A DNA stretch of 64,000 bases from Yersinia rohdei ATCC 43380 (GCF_000173775.1 NZ_ACCD01000001.1:248001-312000); one strand, 5' to 3'; positions 18,661 to 29,134 are shown, counted from the first letter of the stretch. Notes: a model not told the origin generated them from the sequence alone. Translations and numbers: made by a program.

Positions 18661-20025
18661 GTGATTAGCGTATTTGACATGTTCAAGATTGGTATCGGCC
18701 CCTCCAGCTCTCACACTGTTGGCCCAATGAAAGCTGGCAAAGAGTTTGCAGATTTGCTGGTAACTCAAGGGTTGATGCCGTCAGTCACGCGTGTAGCCGT
18801 TGATGTTTATGGCTCATTGTCCCTGACCGGGAAAGGTCACCACACCGATATCGCCATTATTATGGGTTTGGCAGGTAACATGCCTGATACCGTTGATATC
18901 GACAGCATTCCGGCGTTTATTCGTGATGTTGAATTGCGGCAGAAACTGATGCTGGCCAATGGGTTGCATGAAGTTGACTTCCCTCGAGAAGGCGGGATGG
19001 TCTTCCGCAGCGATAACCTGCCACTGCATGAGAATGCTATGCAGATCCACGCCTTTGCTGGCGATGAAAAAGTGCTGAGCAAAACCTATTATTCCATTGG
19101 CGGCGGTTTTATCGTTGATGAAGAGCATTTTGGCAAAGCCGCCGTCAATGCCGTCAGTGTGCCCTATCCATTTAATTCTGCTGAAGAAATCCTGGCGAAC
19201 TGCAAGGAACATGGCATGTCCATTTCCGGAATGGTGATGCAGAATGAACTGGCAATGCACAGCAAAGAAGAAATCGAGTCTTACTTCACCGCGATTTGGC
19301 AAACTATGCGAGCCTGTATTGATCGCGGTTTGAATACCGAGGGCGTACTCCCTGGCCCATTGCGCGTCCCGCGCCGTGCCTCTGCGCTCCGCCGGCTGTT
19401 AGTTTCGTCCGATAAACTGTCCAGTGACCCAATGAATGTCATTGACTGGGTCAATATGTTTGCGCTAGCGGTCAACGAAGAGAATGCCGCAGGGGGCCGT
19501 GTCGTCACCGCGCCAACCAATGGTGCCTGTGGTATCGTCCCGGCGGTATTGGCGTATTACGACCACTTTATTGAGCCGGTGACACCAGACATCTTTATTC
19601 GCTATTTCCTGTCATCAGGTGCGGTCGGGATTTTGTATAAGATGAATGCCTCTATTTCAGGTGCTGAAGTGGGCTGTCAGGGAGAAGTGGGTGTGGCTTG
19701 CTCTATGGCTGCCGCGGGCTTGGCTGAATTGCTGGGTGCCAGCCCGGTGCAAGTGTGTATCGCCGCTGAAATTGGCATGGAACACAATTTGGGTCTGACT
19801 TGTGACCCGGTTGCCGGTCAGGTTCAAGTGCCTTGCATTGAACGTAATGCGATTGCATCAGTTAAAGCGATTAACTCAGCGCGCATGGCCATGCGCCGTA
19901 CCAGTGAACCGCGCGTCTCATTGGATAAAGTTATCGAGACCATGTTTGAAACCGGTAAAGATATGAATGCCAAATACCGCGAAACGTCCCGTGGTGGTTT
20001 GGCCATTAAAGTGCAATGTAATTAA
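18661..20025 (+). CDS. sdaA: L-serine ammonia-lyase (serine dehydratase) 1
   Basis: GTG 18661 with AAGGAG seven bases upstream gives 454 residues, the E. coli length. It deaminates L-serine to pyruvate with a [4Fe-4S] cluster. The beta-domain signature is FKIGIGPSSSHTVGPMKAG, and cluster cysteines are in the regions TNGACGIVPAVL, GAEVGCQGEVGVACSM and GLTCDPVAGQVQVPC. Downstream terminator. A CRP-like site and a long leader upstream suggest expression tied to carbon status. Confidence 0.95.
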   Translation: MISVFDMFKIGIGPSSSHTVGPMKAGKEFADLLVTQGLMPSVTRVAVDVYGSLSLTGKGHHTDIAIIMGLAGNMPDTVDIDSIPAFIRDVELRQKLMLANGLHEVDFPREGGMVFRSDNLPLHENAMQIHAFAGDEKVLSKTYYSIGGGFIVDEEHFGKAAVNAVSVPYPFNSAEEILANCKEHGMSISGMVMQNELAMHSKEEIESYFTAIWQTMRACIDRGLNTEGVLPGPLRVPRRASALRRLLVSSDKLSSDPMNVIDWVNMFALAVNEENAAGGRVVTAPTNGACGIVPAVLAYYDHFIEPVTPDIFIRYFLSSGAVGILYKMNASISGAEVGCQGEVGVACSMAAAGLAELLGASPVQVCIAAEIGMEHNLGLTCDPVAGQVQVPCIERNAIASVKAINSARMAMRRTSEPRVSLDKVIETMFETGKDMNAKYRETSRGGLAIKVQCN

Positions 20026-20051
20026 TTTTTTTGCCGAATACACACACAAAT

Positions 20052-20076
20052 AAGGGGAGCCGAAGCTCCCCTTTTT
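20052..20076 (+). terminator. Terminator between sdaA and yoaE
   Basis: Stem AAGGGGAGC/GCTCCCCTT with a CGAA tetraloop, followed by TTTTT. Confidence 0.85.
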
Positions 20077-20095
20077 ATCGGCTTTTACGCCGGTC

Positions 20096-21640
20096 TTACT
20101 CTTCCTGCTCGTTGTTCAATTTAGTGATGCGCACTAATTCGATACGGTAGTCTGAAACTTCCATTATCTCAAAACGCAGGTTATGCAATTCAACCACATC
20201 ACCCGCCGTTGGCATATGACCTGAATGAGACAACAGCATTCCAGCCAGCGAAGCATAATCTGCGGTCGGGCTTACCAGTTCCTGGCAATCCAGTGCCTGC
20301 TCCAGCGAGTGCAAATCGGCCCCGCCTTTCACCAACCAACCATCACCATCGGTGATAATATCCGGCGTTTCATCTTCGTCAGGGAATTCACCGGCGATAG
20401 CTTCCAACACGTCCAGCGGTGTTACCAACCCTTGCACCACACCAAATTCGTCATTAACCACCACCAGGCGGCCTTTTGCTTTGCGCAAGACGCCTAGCAG
20501 ATTAATCACGTCCATAGTATCAGGCACAACTATAGGTGGTGTCGCCGCCGCAAACTCAGAGATAGAGTCGCCGCGTTCAATCGCCACTAACAGATCTTTG
20601 GCCCGAACCACGCCGACTATCTGATCCAGTGAGTCACGACAGACTGGGAACAAGCTGTGCGGTGTGTCCAGCAGCTGTTCGCGGATTTCGGCTTGTGAAC
20701 GATTACAATCCACCCAAGAAATCTCAGTTCGCGGTGTCATCACGCTGCGTAATGAACGGGAGGCCAACGTCAGCACGCCACTTATCATATAGCGCTCTTC
20801 TTCCGCAAAGGCCTCTGTTGGCATCACCAGCGGCGAGTCACCCTTTTGCGGCTCCTGCTGTTGACGCCCACCCATTAACCGGATAATGGCTTCAGCCGTG
20901 CGCTGGCGTCTTGGCAAGCGAGACTCTTGTTTAATGAAGTTGCGCCGTGCAATTTGGTTAAACAGTTCAATCAGGATAGAGAAGCCGATGGCCGCGTAGA
21001 GGTAACCTTTTGGAATGTGGAAACCAAAACCTTCAGCGATTAGACTCAAACCAATCATTAACAGGAAGCTTAAGCACAGCACGACCACGGTCGGGTGCGC
21101 ATTCACGAAGTTAGTCAGTGATTTTGATGCCAGCAGCATCACACCCATCGCTATCACTACCGCGGTCATCATAATGGCCAAGTCATTGACCATCCCCACC
21201 GCAGTAATCACCGCATCCAGGGAGAAGACCGCATCCAACACGACAATCTGTGCCACTACAGCCCAGAAGCTGGCATAACCTCGATTCGCACTGTCATCGT
21301 GCTGGTTACCCTCCAGCCGTTCATGTAGCTCGGTGGTAGCTTTAAATAGCAAGAACAGCCCCCCCACCAGCAAAATCAGATCTCGTCCAGCGAAACTAAA
21401 ACTGCCGACACTAAATAGCGGCGTGGTCAGCGTTACCATCCAGGAAATGACCGACAGCAGCCCCAAACGCATAATCAATGCCAGAGACAGGCCGATGATT
21501 CGAGCTTTATCTCTTTGTTTAGGCGGTAGTTTATCGGCCAGAATGGCAATGAATACCAGGTTATCAATACCCAGAACAATTTCCAGCACCACCAACGTAA
21601 ATAACCCTGCCCAGATTGAGGGGTCCATTAGAAATTCCAT
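20096..21640 (-). CDS. yoaE: TerC-like membrane protein with CBS pair and CorC domain (YoaE)
   Basis: ATG 21640 ([20 protein letters not shown]) gives 514 residues, near E. coli YoaE (518). The N-terminal half is a TerC/UPF0053 membrane domain (about seven helices, residues 10-235) with acidic motifs [12 protein letters not shown] and [10 protein letters not shown]. The cytosolic half has two CBS modules (about 300-425, including MTPRTEISW and [16 protein letters not shown]) and a C-terminal CorC/HlyC transporter-associated domain. Proposed role in metal ion export (family inference). Divergent from manXYZ. Confidence 0.9.
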   Translation of the reverse strand: MEFLMDPSIWAGLFTLVVLEIVLGIDNLVFIAILADKLPPKQRDKARIIGLSLALIMRLGLLSVISWMVTLTTPLFSVGSFSFAGRDLILLVGGLFLLFKATTELHERLEGNQHDDSANRGYASFWAVVAQIVVLDAVFSLDAVITAVGMVNDLAIMMTAVVIAMGVMLLASKSLTNFVNAHPTVVVLCLSFLLMIGLSLIAEGFGFHIPKGYLYAAIGFSILIELFNQIARRNFIKQESRLPRRQRTAEAIIRLMGGRQQQEPQKGDSPLVMPTEAFAEEERYMISGVLTLASRSLRSVMTPRTEISWVDCNRSQAEIREQLLDTPHSLFPVCRDSLDQIVGVVRAKDLLVAIERGDSISEFAAATPPIVVPDTMDVINLLGVLRKAKGRLVVVNDEFGVVQGLVTPLDVLEAIAGEFPDEDETPDIITDGDGWLVKGGADLHSLEQALDCQELVSPTADYASLAGMLLSHSGHMPTAGDVVELHNLRFEIMEVSDYRIELVRITKLNNEQEE

Positions 21641-22390
21641 ATCAGACTCCGAGAATAAGAACACGATTGAGATGATGTGCGACCACTGACAGAAACAGCA
21701 AAACGCCGCAGTACGGTTGTCAGTATAGATACGCAGAAAGATCGGGTGAAATTATACGCAGCAAAGGTGCGTGATTTGATTACCAGATTTAAACCCACTG
21801 GTTGGGTTTTAACGCTAGAGAAACAGTAACTTCGGTGACAGTCCATAGGGAGAGCTGAGGCCCTTAACTCCTGACAATTAATAGAGCCGTTAACTTTATC
21901 AGGAATTGTTTTGTCAGCATAGCCTGATTTATAACCCCGCCCCTTTAGAACTCTTCGGCATGCATCCGGTTATTTTTTCGATACTAAAATTTCTCCTGCG
22001 AAAAAAGAGGTCAGCAGTCAGTATTCATACTGATCGCCCTAATTATAAACATAAAAATAATTCTGTGATGAGCGGCTTAGGGGCTTAAAACATCAATATC
22101 ACTCATATATGTGTTTATTAATTATCCAAATAAGCCAAATCATTAATAACATGTCCCAATAAATGAGCATCGTCACATAATTTATTTTTTCACTGACTAA
22201 AATAAATCACATCCAGTACATCGAGGTATGTACCTGAATCGATTCATTGTCATTGTGAATAAATCGCCAGCAGCGAGCTGACATTGTGACTATCATAATA
22301 GATTCAAGGTGTACTGAAATGTTGTTGGGGAATACTGGTTTTTCGGTTACGTGCGAGAACTCAATTCTGAGTTAACAGAGGGGGTAGCGA
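21641..22390. promoter_or_regulatory. Long yoaE/manX intergenic region
   Basis: 750 bases between divergent genes with no convincing ORF; the 60-codon frame at 21906-22088 has no ribosome site or family. It should contain the manXYZ promoter. A CRP-like half-site TGTGA at 22285-22289 with a poor partner (TAATA) is present. Mlc/CRP control, known in E. coli, is not demonstrable by eye here. Confidence 0.35.
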
Positions 22391-23365
22391 GTGAGTATAG
22401 CTATTATCATTGGCACACATGGGGCTGCGGCAGAACAACTGCTGAAAACAGCTGAAATGATTTTAGGCGAGCAAGCTAACGTCGCTTATATTGATTTCAT
22501 CCCTGGTGAGAATGCCGAAACGTTGATTGAGAAATACAACGGTAAATTGACCGGACTGGACACCAGTAAAGGTGTGTTATTCCTGGTTGATACCTGGGGT
22601 GGTAGCCCGTTTAACGCTGCCAGTCGTATTGCCATCGATAAAGAAAACTATGAGGTCGTCACCGGGGTTAACATTCCGATGCTGGCTGAAACCTTTATGG
22701 CCCGTGATGATAATCCATCATTTGCCGAATTGGTTGCAGTGGCAGTAGAAACGGGGCGTGAAGGTGTTAAGGCACTTAAAGCGGCTGAAGTGAAGAATGA
22801 TAAGCCCGAGCCGCAACAAACTGCTCCAGCACCAAAAACCCAAGCTCCGGCTGTCGCGTTAGGCCCGAACGATCATATGAAGATCGGGCTGGCACGTATT
22901 GATGACCGCTTAATCCACGGGCAAGTCGCCACACGTTGGACTAAAGAAACTAACGTAAACCGCATCATTGTTATCAGTGATGAAGTTGCTGCTGACAAAA
23001 TGCGTAGCACCTTACTCAAACAAGTTGCTCCTCCGGGTGTGACGGCGCACGTCGTTGATGTTGAAAAAGCAATTCGCGTTTACAACAACCCGAAATATGC
23101 CAAAGACCGAGTAATGTTGTTATTTACCAACCCCACTGACGTCCTGCGTCTGGTTGAGGGTGGCGTAGACATTAAGTCAGTCAATGTCGGTGGTATGGCA
23201 TTCCGTCAGGGTAAAACCCAGGTGAACAATGCTGTTTCCGTTGATGAACAAGATATTGAAGCTTTTAATAAATTAAATGCTCGCGGTATTGAACTGGAAG
23301 TCCGAAAAGTGTCTTCGGATAGCCGGCTCAAAATGATGGACTTGATTAGCAAACTTAATAAATAG
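22391..23365 (+). CDS. manX: Mannose PTS EIIAB component
   Basis: 324 residues from GTG 22391, preceded by GAGGGGG. The EIIA domain (1-130) has phospho-acceptor His in IIGTHGAAAEQL. An Ala/Pro linker (about 138-155) joins it to the EIIB domain, with His in RIDDRLIHGQVATRW. It phosphorylates mannose, glucose, glucosamine and related sugars during uptake through ManYZ. First gene of manXYZ. The linker is shorter and less repetitive than in E. coli. Confidence 0.96.
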   Translation: MSIAIIIGTHGAAAEQLLKTAEMILGEQANVAYIDFIPGENAETLIEKYNGKLTGLDTSKGVLFLVDTWGGSPFNAASRIAIDKENYEVVTGVNIPMLAETFMARDDNPSFAELVAVAVETGREGVKALKAAEVKNDKPEPQQTAPAPKTQAPAVALGPNDHMKIGLARIDDRLIHGQVATRWTKETNVNRIIVISDEVAADKMRSTLLKQVAPPGVTAHVVDVEKAIRVYNNPKYAKDRVMLLFTNPTDVLRLVEGGVDIKSVNVGGMAFRQGKTQVNNAVSVDEQDIEAFNKLNARGIELEVRKVSSDSRLKMMDLISKLNK

Positions 23366-23457
23366 CTTTACTCAAAACGACGTAGCAAGGTTATGCCCTG
23401 TTCTGCTTTGGGACTCGGTTATTTTTACTCAGCTTTTTTGGTCATAGGAGAAGTACA

Positions 23458-24258
23458 ATGGAGATCACAACTCTTCAGATTGTGCTGATATTCATAGTTG
23501 CATGTATCGCCGGGATGGGCTCCATTCTGGATGAGTTCCAATTTCACCGCCCCCTGGTGGCCTGTACCTTAGTAGGTTTGGTTCTGGGTGACATGAAAAC
23601 CGGTATCATCATTGGTGGTACTTTGGAAATGATCGCACTCGGCTGGATGAACATCGGCGCCGCAGTGGCACCGGATGCAGCTCTGGCATCGATTATTTCT
23701 ACCATCCTGGTTATTGCCGGCGGTCAAGACATTGGTGCGGGTATCGCACTGGCCATTCCATTGGCAGCCGCAGGTCAGGTATTAACCATCATCGTACGTA
23801 CTGTTACCGTGGCCTTCCAGCATGCTGCCGATGGTGCCGCCGAGCGAGGCAGCCTAAGAGCGATTACCTGGATTCACATCTCCGCACTGTTCTTGCAAGC
23901 AATGCGTATCGCAATTCCTGCACTGATTGTGGCTCTATCCGTCGGAACATCTGAAGTTCAGATGATGCTCAGCTCGATTCCTGAAGTGGTTACCAGCGGT
24001 CTGAATATTGCTGGCGGTATGATTGTTGTAGTTGGTTACGCCATGGTTATCAACATGATGCGTGCAGGCTACCTGATGCCATTCTTCTATTTAGGTTTCG
24101 TTACTGCCGCATTTACCAACTTCAACCTGGTGGCATTGGGTGTTATTGGTGTGGTTATGGCCCTGCTTTATATCCAGCTCAGCCCGAAATACAACAAGTC
24201 TCAGGTTGTCGTTCAGTCTGGCCCGGCCAATAACGATCTTGATAACGAATTAGACTAG
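23458..24258 (+). CDS. manY: Mannose PTS EIIC component
   Basis: 266 residues, integral membrane subunit with many hydrophobic helices. N-terminus MEITTLQIVLIFIVACIAG and the motif VALGWMNIGAAVAPDAAL-like (ALGWMNIGAAVAPDAA) are typical of EIIC-Man. It forms the sugar pore with ManZ. ATG 23458 has AGGAG upstream. manZ follows after six bases. Confidence 0.95.
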   Translation: MEITTLQIVLIFIVACIAGMGSILDEFQFHRPLVACTLVGLVLGDMKTGIIIGGTLEMIALGWMNIGAAVAPDAALASIISTILVIAGGQDIGAGIALAIPLAAAGQVLTIIVRTVTVAFQHAADGAAERGSLRAITWIHISALFLQAMRIAIPALIVALSVGTSEVQMMLSSIPEVVTSGLNIAGGMIVVVGYAMVINMMRAGYLMPFFYLGFVTAAFTNFNLVALGVIGVVMALLYIQLSPKYNKSQVVVQSGPANNDLDNELD

Positions 24259-24264
24259 GAAAAG

Positions 24265-25137
24265 GTGAGAGAAATGGTTGATACAACAACTGTTACTGCG
24301 ACAGCTACAGGTGAAAAGAAACTCACGCCCGCGGATATCCGTGGTGTGTTTCTCCGCTCTAACCTCTTCCAAGGGTCGTGGAACTTTGAACGCATGCAGG
24401 CGCTCGGTTTCTGTTTCTCCATGGTGCCGGCGATCCGTCGTCTGTATCCAGAGAACTCGGAAGAACGTAAACAGGCTATAAAACGCCATCTGGAATTCTT
24501 CAACACCCAACCTTATGTTGCGGCCCCAATACTGGGCGTAACACTGGCGATGGAAGAGCAGAGAGCCAATGGTGCCGAGATTGATGACGCTGCAATTAAC
24601 GGGATCAAAGTCGGTCTGATGGGGCCATTGGCCGGTGTCGGTGACCCAATCTTCTGGGGTACTGTGCGCCCAGTGTTTGCGGCCCTTGGTGCCGGTATCG
24701 CGATGAGCGGTAGCTTGCTGGGGCCATTGCTGTTCTTCATACTGTTTAACTTGGTACGTTTATTAACACGTTATTACGGTGTGGCTTACGGCTACAAAAA
24801 AGGTGTCAATATCGTTAGCGATATGGACGGTGGCCTGCTACAAAAACTGACGGAAGGGGCGTCTATCCTCGGCCTGTTTGTTATGGGGGCCTTGGTTAAC
24901 AAGTGGACGCACGTCAACATACCGGTAGTGGTGTCCAAGATAACCAACCCGAATGGCGAAACCACAGTTACCACGGTGCAAACCATTTTGGATCAGTTGA
25001 TGCCAGGCTTGGTGCCATTGCTGTTAACCTTCGGTTGTATGTGGTTGTTACGCCGTAAAGTTAACGCGTTGTGGATTATTATGGGCTTCTTCGCCATCGG
25101 TATCTTCGGTTACTGGATTGGCTTCCTGGCACCATAA
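24265..25137 (+). CDS. manZ: Mannose PTS EIID component
   Basis: 290 residues. The listed start at 24265 (MREMVDTTTVTA) may be four codons early: ATG 24274 (MVDTTTVTA), with GGTGAGAGAA upstream, is the usual E. coli-like start. Conserved features are LTPADIRGVFLRSNLFQGSWN, MEEQRANG and LMGPLAGVGDPIFWGT. Partner of ManY in the membrane. The operon is followed by a terminator and then yobD. Confidence 0.95.
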   Translation: MREMVDTTTVTATATGEKKLTPADIRGVFLRSNLFQGSWNFERMQALGFCFSMVPAIRRLYPENSEERKQAIKRHLEFFNTQPYVAAPILGVTLAMEEQRANGAEIDDAAINGIKVGLMGPLAGVGDPIFWGTVRPVFAALGAGIAMSGSLLGPLLFFILFNLVRLLTRYYGVAYGYKKGVNIVSDMDGGLLQKLTEGASILGLFVMGALVNKWTHVNIPVVVSKITNPNGETTVTTVQTILDQLMPGLVPLLLTFGCMWLLRRKVNALWIIMGFFAIGIFGYWIGFLAP

Positions 25138-25158
25138 ACCTAACGTTAGGTCGCGATA

Positions 25159-25188
25159 AAACCGGGGGCATGCTCCCGGTTATTTATT
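25159..25188 (+). terminator. Terminator after manZ
   Basis: Stem AACCGGG/CCCGGTT around GGCATGCT, followed by the T-rich ATTTATTTTT. Confidence 0.75.
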
Positions 25189-25270
25189 TTTGACACAGTT
25201 CGATACCCAAAGACATCGGTGTTGCGGCAAAGAAAATAGCCCCGCTGCGCCAAGTTCAAAGGATATATGC

Positions 25271-25732
25271 ATGTCGGTTACTGATTTAGTATTAATTGTT
25301 TTTATTGCCCTGCTACTTGCTTATGCCATCTATGATGAGTTCATCATGAACATGATGAAAGGCAAAACCCGGCTACAAATTCACCTAAAACGTAAAAACA
25401 AAATCGACTGCGCAATCTTTGTCGGGTTAATTGCTATTCTTGTTTACAATAATGTCATGGCAAAAGGTGCGCCATTGACCACCTATTTATTAGTAGGATT
25501 AGCGCTAGTTGCGGTTTATATCTCTTATATCCGCTGGCCTAAATTGTTGTTTAAAAATACAGGTTTCTTCTATGCTAATACTTTTATTGAATATAGCCGA
25601 ATAAAAAGTATGAATTTATCGGAAGATGGAATCTTAGTCATTGAGTTAGAGCAGCGTAAATTACTAATCCAAGTTAAAAAATTAGATGACCTAGAAAAAA
25701 TTTATAACTTTTTCATTGAAAATCAAGCATAA
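25271..25732 (+). CDS. yobD: DUF986 family inner membrane protein YobD
   Basis: ATG 25271 ([25 protein letters not shown]), with AAAGGAT upstream, gives 153 residues, like E. coli YobD (152). The frame starting at 25190 has an unrelated N-terminal extension. It has three predicted helices in the first 105 residues, the conserved [17 protein letters not shown] loop and a small cytosolic C-terminal domain. Function unknown. The conserved place after manXYZ and before mntP matches E. coli. Confidence 0.9.
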   Translation: MSVTDLVLIVFIALLLAYAIYDEFIMNMMKGKTRLQIHLKRKNKIDCAIFVGLIAILVYNNVMAKGAPLTTYLLVGLALVAVYISYIRWPKLLFKNTGFFYANTFIEYSRIKSMNLSEDGILVIELEQRKLLIQVKKLDDLEKIYNFFIENQA

Positions 25733-25867
25733 AGAAAAACTTAGTGGGGAGTGAGTTAATTAATTATTTTGTAAACTGATTAATTTCCCAACATAATCCC
25801 CCTCCCTTCCCTGCTTATTTCCATACCATTAATGATGCTTATCTGTGCTATTTTTCGCCCAAGCCTC

Positions 25868-25886
25868 GATAATGAAAATCATTATC
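25868..25886 (+). promoter_or_regulatory. Fur box upstream of mntP
   Basis: GATAATGAAAATCATTATC matches the 19-bp Fur consensus GATAATGATAATCATTATC with one mismatch. It lies upstream of the mntP leader RNA, in the presumed promoter. Confidence 0.85.
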
Positions 25887-25957
25887 AATAGCATTAGTTT
25901 GCCATATTATTTTTGGGGTTGTCGCAATTAGAATTTATATGTTAAGGTTGCGCCGTT

Positions 25958-26136
25958 CATGGGGAGTAGCCGGTTTCTATGCAGTAAATAGAAACGCCCG
26001 TATCAACATACTCGTTCTTTTTCTAGAACGTGGTGCGGGCAGCCAGGTAAGGTTGGCGAGACCATAGACACGTAGCTCCGTCGTTAGGTTGGGGGTGGGT
26101 TACGTGTATATGGAGCCGCCCGGCCGAGACTATTTC
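25958..26136 (+). ncRNA. Manganese riboswitch (yybP-ykoY type) in the mntP leader
   Basis: The leader contains the conserved pieces of the yybP-ykoY motif: GGGGAGTAGCC at about 25959-25969, a variable stem (GTTTCTATGCAGTAAATAGAAAC), CGCCCGT, a second stem (GTTCTTTTTCTAGAAC), GTGCGGGC, and AAGGTTGGCGAGACC near 26048. The element senses Mn2+ and turns on mntP, as shown in E. coli. It ends at the mntP start region, so the switch probably acts on translation or early elongation. Confidence 0.88.
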
Positions 26137-26137
26137 T

Positions 26138-26710
26138 ATGAATTTATCTGCAACTGTTGTTCTTGCTTTAGCTATGTCTATGGATGCGTTTGCCGTTTCT
26201 ATCGGTAAAGGTGCCAGTCTACACAAACCCCGTTTTAGAGAAGCGCTGCGCACCGGTCTTATTTTTGGTGTCATCGAAGCAATAACCCCATTAATTGGTT
26301 GGTGCATTGGCCTGTTCGCCAGCCAATATATTTTGGAATGGGATCATTGGATTGCCTTTAGCCTGCTGTTTATTCTGGGTTGCCGAATGATTTTTGAAGG
26401 CACGAAACAGCACGTCGAAGAAACCGAAAAATTGCGTAGCCACAGTTTCTGGGTCTTAGTCATGACCGCCATCGCCACCAGTCTGGATGCTATGGCTATT
26501 GGTGTCGGCTTGGCCTTCTTGCAAGTGAATATTCTTCACACGGCGATGGCTATTGGGATGGCGACCATGATAATGGCCACACTCGGGATGCTGATTGGCC
26601 GCTATATTGGCCCGCTACTGGGTAAACGCGCTGAAATCGCCGGCGGTATTGTGCTTATCGCTATCGGCTTTAATATTCTATACGAGCATATTTATCGTGT
26701 CGCAGCCTAA
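26138..26710 (+). CDS. mntP: Manganese efflux pump MntP
   Basis: 190 residues, six hydrophobic helices arranged as two DUF204 repeats. Asp-containing motifs [13 protein letters not shown] (repeat 1) and [14 protein letters not shown] (repeat 2) are the metal-binding signature. It exports Mn2+ from the cytoplasm. The gene sits behind a manganese riboswitch and a Fur box, so both metals feed into its expression. A strong bidirectional terminator follows. Confidence 0.95.
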   Translation: MNLSATVVLALAMSMDAFAVSIGKGASLHKPRFREALRTGLIFGVIEAITPLIGWCIGLFASQYILEWDHWIAFSLLFILGCRMIFEGTKQHVEETEKLRSHSFWVLVMTAIATSLDAMAIGVGLAFLQVNILHTAMAIGMATMIMATLGMLIGRYIGPLLGKRAEIAGGIVLIAIGFNILYEHIYRVAA

Positions 26711-26771
26711 TGCGCAGCGTTTCATTCTCGTCATAAAATAAAGTCAGCGGCCATCACCCAGAGCCGCCAAA

Positions 26772-26808
26772 AATAAACCCCGCATTCGTGAGAATAGCGG
26801 GGTTTATT
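26772..26808. terminator. Bidirectional terminator between mntP and the TonB receptor gene
   Basis: Stem AATAAACCCCGC/GCGGGGTTTATT with an ATTCGTGAGAATA loop. It serves the convergent mntP and receptor genes. Confidence 0.85.
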
Positions 26809-26850
26809 GTTATGTAGAGTCCAATTAAGCAGACTGACATCAAGGCCTTA

Positions 26851-29082
26851 TTAGAAGTCCATTGCGACAGAAAGTTTCAGCTCGCGCGGGTTCCCTTGGT
26901 ACATATAAGTGCCTGTATCTTCAACAGATTCCCAATAGCGTTCATTGGTTACGTTCTCAACGTTAGCACGCCATGTCAGGCTGGTATCTTTCAGCGGCAT
27001 GGTGTAGCGCATACCTAAATCCAGACGTGTCCAAGGTTTCAATTTTAGCGTATTGGCATCGTTAGCATATTGCGAACCTGAACGCGTCACAGTACCGGTG
27101 GCCGTTAAACCTTCAACTGTTTTAATGTCGTATTCACCACCAAACACCAACTGATAACGAGCGACACCCACAGCATAATTGCCATTATTTTTGCTATCTT
27201 GAGCCTGTGTCAAGATTGGATCTAGCCAGACTGCACTACCTAACAGACGGGTACCAAATACCGGCTCACCGAAGACATTCAACTCGACACCACGGTTACG
27301 TTGTTCGCCACCCAGCGAGTACACATTGGTGGTTGCATCAATAGAGCCTGCTGGCCGGGTAATTTCAAACAATGCTAACGTGCCGCCGTAGCGTTTGTTA
27401 TCAAACTTCACCCCAACTTCATTCTGCTTAGCATGAATAATACCGGTTACATTACCCGCATTAGCAGTGTACCAAGGTGCAACTTTACCCGGAGATAACG
27501 ACTCAATATGGTTAGCATATAGAGAGACATTTTCCCATGGTTTAACCAACACCCCGTAGACTGGAGTAACTTTCATTGCATCTTGCACATTGGTGCTGTC
27601 AGGCACACCATTGTTAAAGTTGCGGATAACCAGATCCTGACGGCGCAGGCCTAACACCAACTGCACTTTTTCATCTAACACCGATAAAGTATCAGATACA
27701 GAGATACTGCTAGCTCGAACCTGACTGTTTAGTATTGGGTTCTGATTTGGGCTACTAGATGATGTTGGCGGGAAAGGGACATACCCAGGGTTATAGATGC
27801 TGGTATCTACTGGGTTTGACATATTCCAAGCAGATTTAGCCGTACGGTAGTTGGCAGCATAACCAAAGTTAACTTTATGCGTTATCGGGCCAGTATCGAA
27901 ATGCCCACGTACACCACCTAAACCGGCGATAGAGTCAGAGATATAGGGCACATATAAGCGGCTGATAGTGGCGTTACCATTATTATCCGTCAGTTTAGGT
28001 GAACCGTATTGACCGGTTTCATCATTATGACTCGCGCCAATAGAACCATAAACAGTCCAATTCTGGCTCAGGTCATATTCACTGCGCAACATACCAAAAG
28101 TCGTCGTCATATCCGTATAAATCCACTGCTGGCCGTAATTTAAAGTGGCTGCAGGCGGTTCCGGGATAACTGTGGCGCTACCAATAGCGACATCAGTACG
28201 CATACCATGGACAGTTTGTTTTTGGTAACCGACATCAAGAGAGGTGCGAGCACGCTCACCCCGATAATCTAAGCCGGTTGAGAGAGCCGTAGTACGATCT
28301 TTTTGGTCATGAATGGCAGTTTCGCCTTCTCGATGCAAAGCATTAACCCGCACACCGAATTGATCATTGTCACCAAAGCGGCGGCCTACATCCAGCGCCC
28401 CGCCGATTTTGGCGGCAGAAGTATAATCAACGCTAACGCGAGTCAATGGCGTATCACCCGCACGTTTAGGTTCCAGGTTAATCATTCCGCCAACACCACT
28501 ACCACTTGGCGAAATACCATTTACAAATACGTTCGGGCCTTTAAATACTTCAACCCGCTCAACCATGCTGGTATCAATAACCTGACGTGGCAATACGCCG
28601 AACAACCCACCAAATGAAATATCATCACCATCGAGGTTAAAACCACGAATACGGAAATTTTGCGATGCATTACCATAGCCGCGAACATTCTGCACTGACG
28701 CATCATTACTCACCACATCGGCCAGTGTCCGTGCCTGCTGATCTTCAATCAGTTTAGAGGTATAACCAATCACGTTAAATGGCACGTTACGGGCATCTTG
28801 CTGCCCAAGGAAGCCAATTCGACCGCCATTAGCAACCTGACCATCTAAATAAGTTGGGATGAGAGAATTGCCCCCCGCCCGGAAAGTATCTTGCGTCCCG
28901 ACTACCGTGATGGTGTCGTTTTTTTTGCTCTCGTCAGTCTGTCCGGTTTCAGCTGTAGTATTAGTCACCGCAGCCGCCCATGAAGATGCCGATAACGTAC
29001 CGAGTGCCGCACCGATCATGACACACAAAATACGTGGCGCAAGATGCTGCTGGCCCGCGCGGATAGCGCTAGTTCTATTCAT
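26851..29082 (-). CDS. TonB-dependent siderophore receptor
   Basis: 743 residues. Signal peptide to about residue 37 (SASSWAAA), TonB box DTITVVGT (about 56-63), plug domain with NVRGYGNASQNFRIRGFNLDG and ERVEVFKGPNVFVNG, then a 22-strand barrel ending in an aromatic Phe (LKLSVAMDF). This is the FhuA/FcuA-like siderophore receptor family. The ligand cannot be set from sequence; Yersinia FcuA (ferrichrome) is one candidate. A Fur-like site lies just upstream. No transport or synthesis genes are adjacent, so this is an orphan receptor inserted between mntP and rlmA. Confidence 0.9.
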   Translation of the reverse strand: MNRTSAIRAGQQHLAPRILCVMIGAALGTLSASSWAAAVTNTTAETGQTDESKKNDTITVVGTQDTFRAGGNSLIPTYLDGQVANGGRIGFLGQQDARNVPFNVIGYTSKLIEDQQARTLADVVSNDASVQNVRGYGNASQNFRIRGFNLDGDDISFGGLFGVLPRQVIDTSMVERVEVFKGPNVFVNGISPSGSGVGGMINLEPKRAGDTPLTRVSVDYTSAAKIGGALDVGRRFGDNDQFGVRVNALHREGETAIHDQKDRTTALSTGLDYRGERARTSLDVGYQKQTVHGMRTDVAIGSATVIPEPPAATLNYGQQWIYTDMTTTFGMLRSEYDLSQNWTVYGSIGASHNDETGQYGSPKLTDNNGNATISRLYVPYISDSIAGLGGVRGHFDTGPITHKVNFGYAANYRTAKSAWNMSNPVDTSIYNPGYVPFPPTSSSSPNQNPILNSQVRASSISVSDTLSVLDEKVQLVLGLRRQDLVIRNFNNGVPDSTNVQDAMKVTPVYGVLVKPWENVSLYANHIESLSPGKVAPWYTANAGNVTGIIHAKQNEVGVKFDNKRYGGTLALFEITRPAGSIDATTNVYSLGGEQRNRGVELNVFGEPVFGTRLLGSAVWLDPILTQAQDSKNNGNYAVGVARYQLVFGGEYDIKTVEGLTATGTVTRSGSQYANDANTLKLKPWTRLDLGMRYTMPLKDTSLTWRANVENVTNERYWESVEDTGTYMYQGNPRELKLSVAMDF

Positions 29083-29115
29083 CGTGTTGATGCCCCTGAA
29101 TTTTTTAAATATTAT

Positions 29116-29134
29116 AAATGAGAACGCTTATTAT
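29116..29134 (-). promoter_or_regulatory. Possible Fur box of the siderophore receptor
   Basis: AAATGAGAACGCTTATTAT resembles the inverted 7-1-7 Fur pattern (xATGAGAAxxxTTATTAT) about 35 bases upstream of the start. The match is partial. Confidence 0.5.

Noticed and set aside
21906-22088. 60-codon frame in the yoaE/manX gap
   Set aside because: No ribosome site, no recognisable feature.
22285-22300. CRP site upstream of manX
   Set aside because: One good half (TGTGA) but a poor partner; noted in the intergenic entry only.
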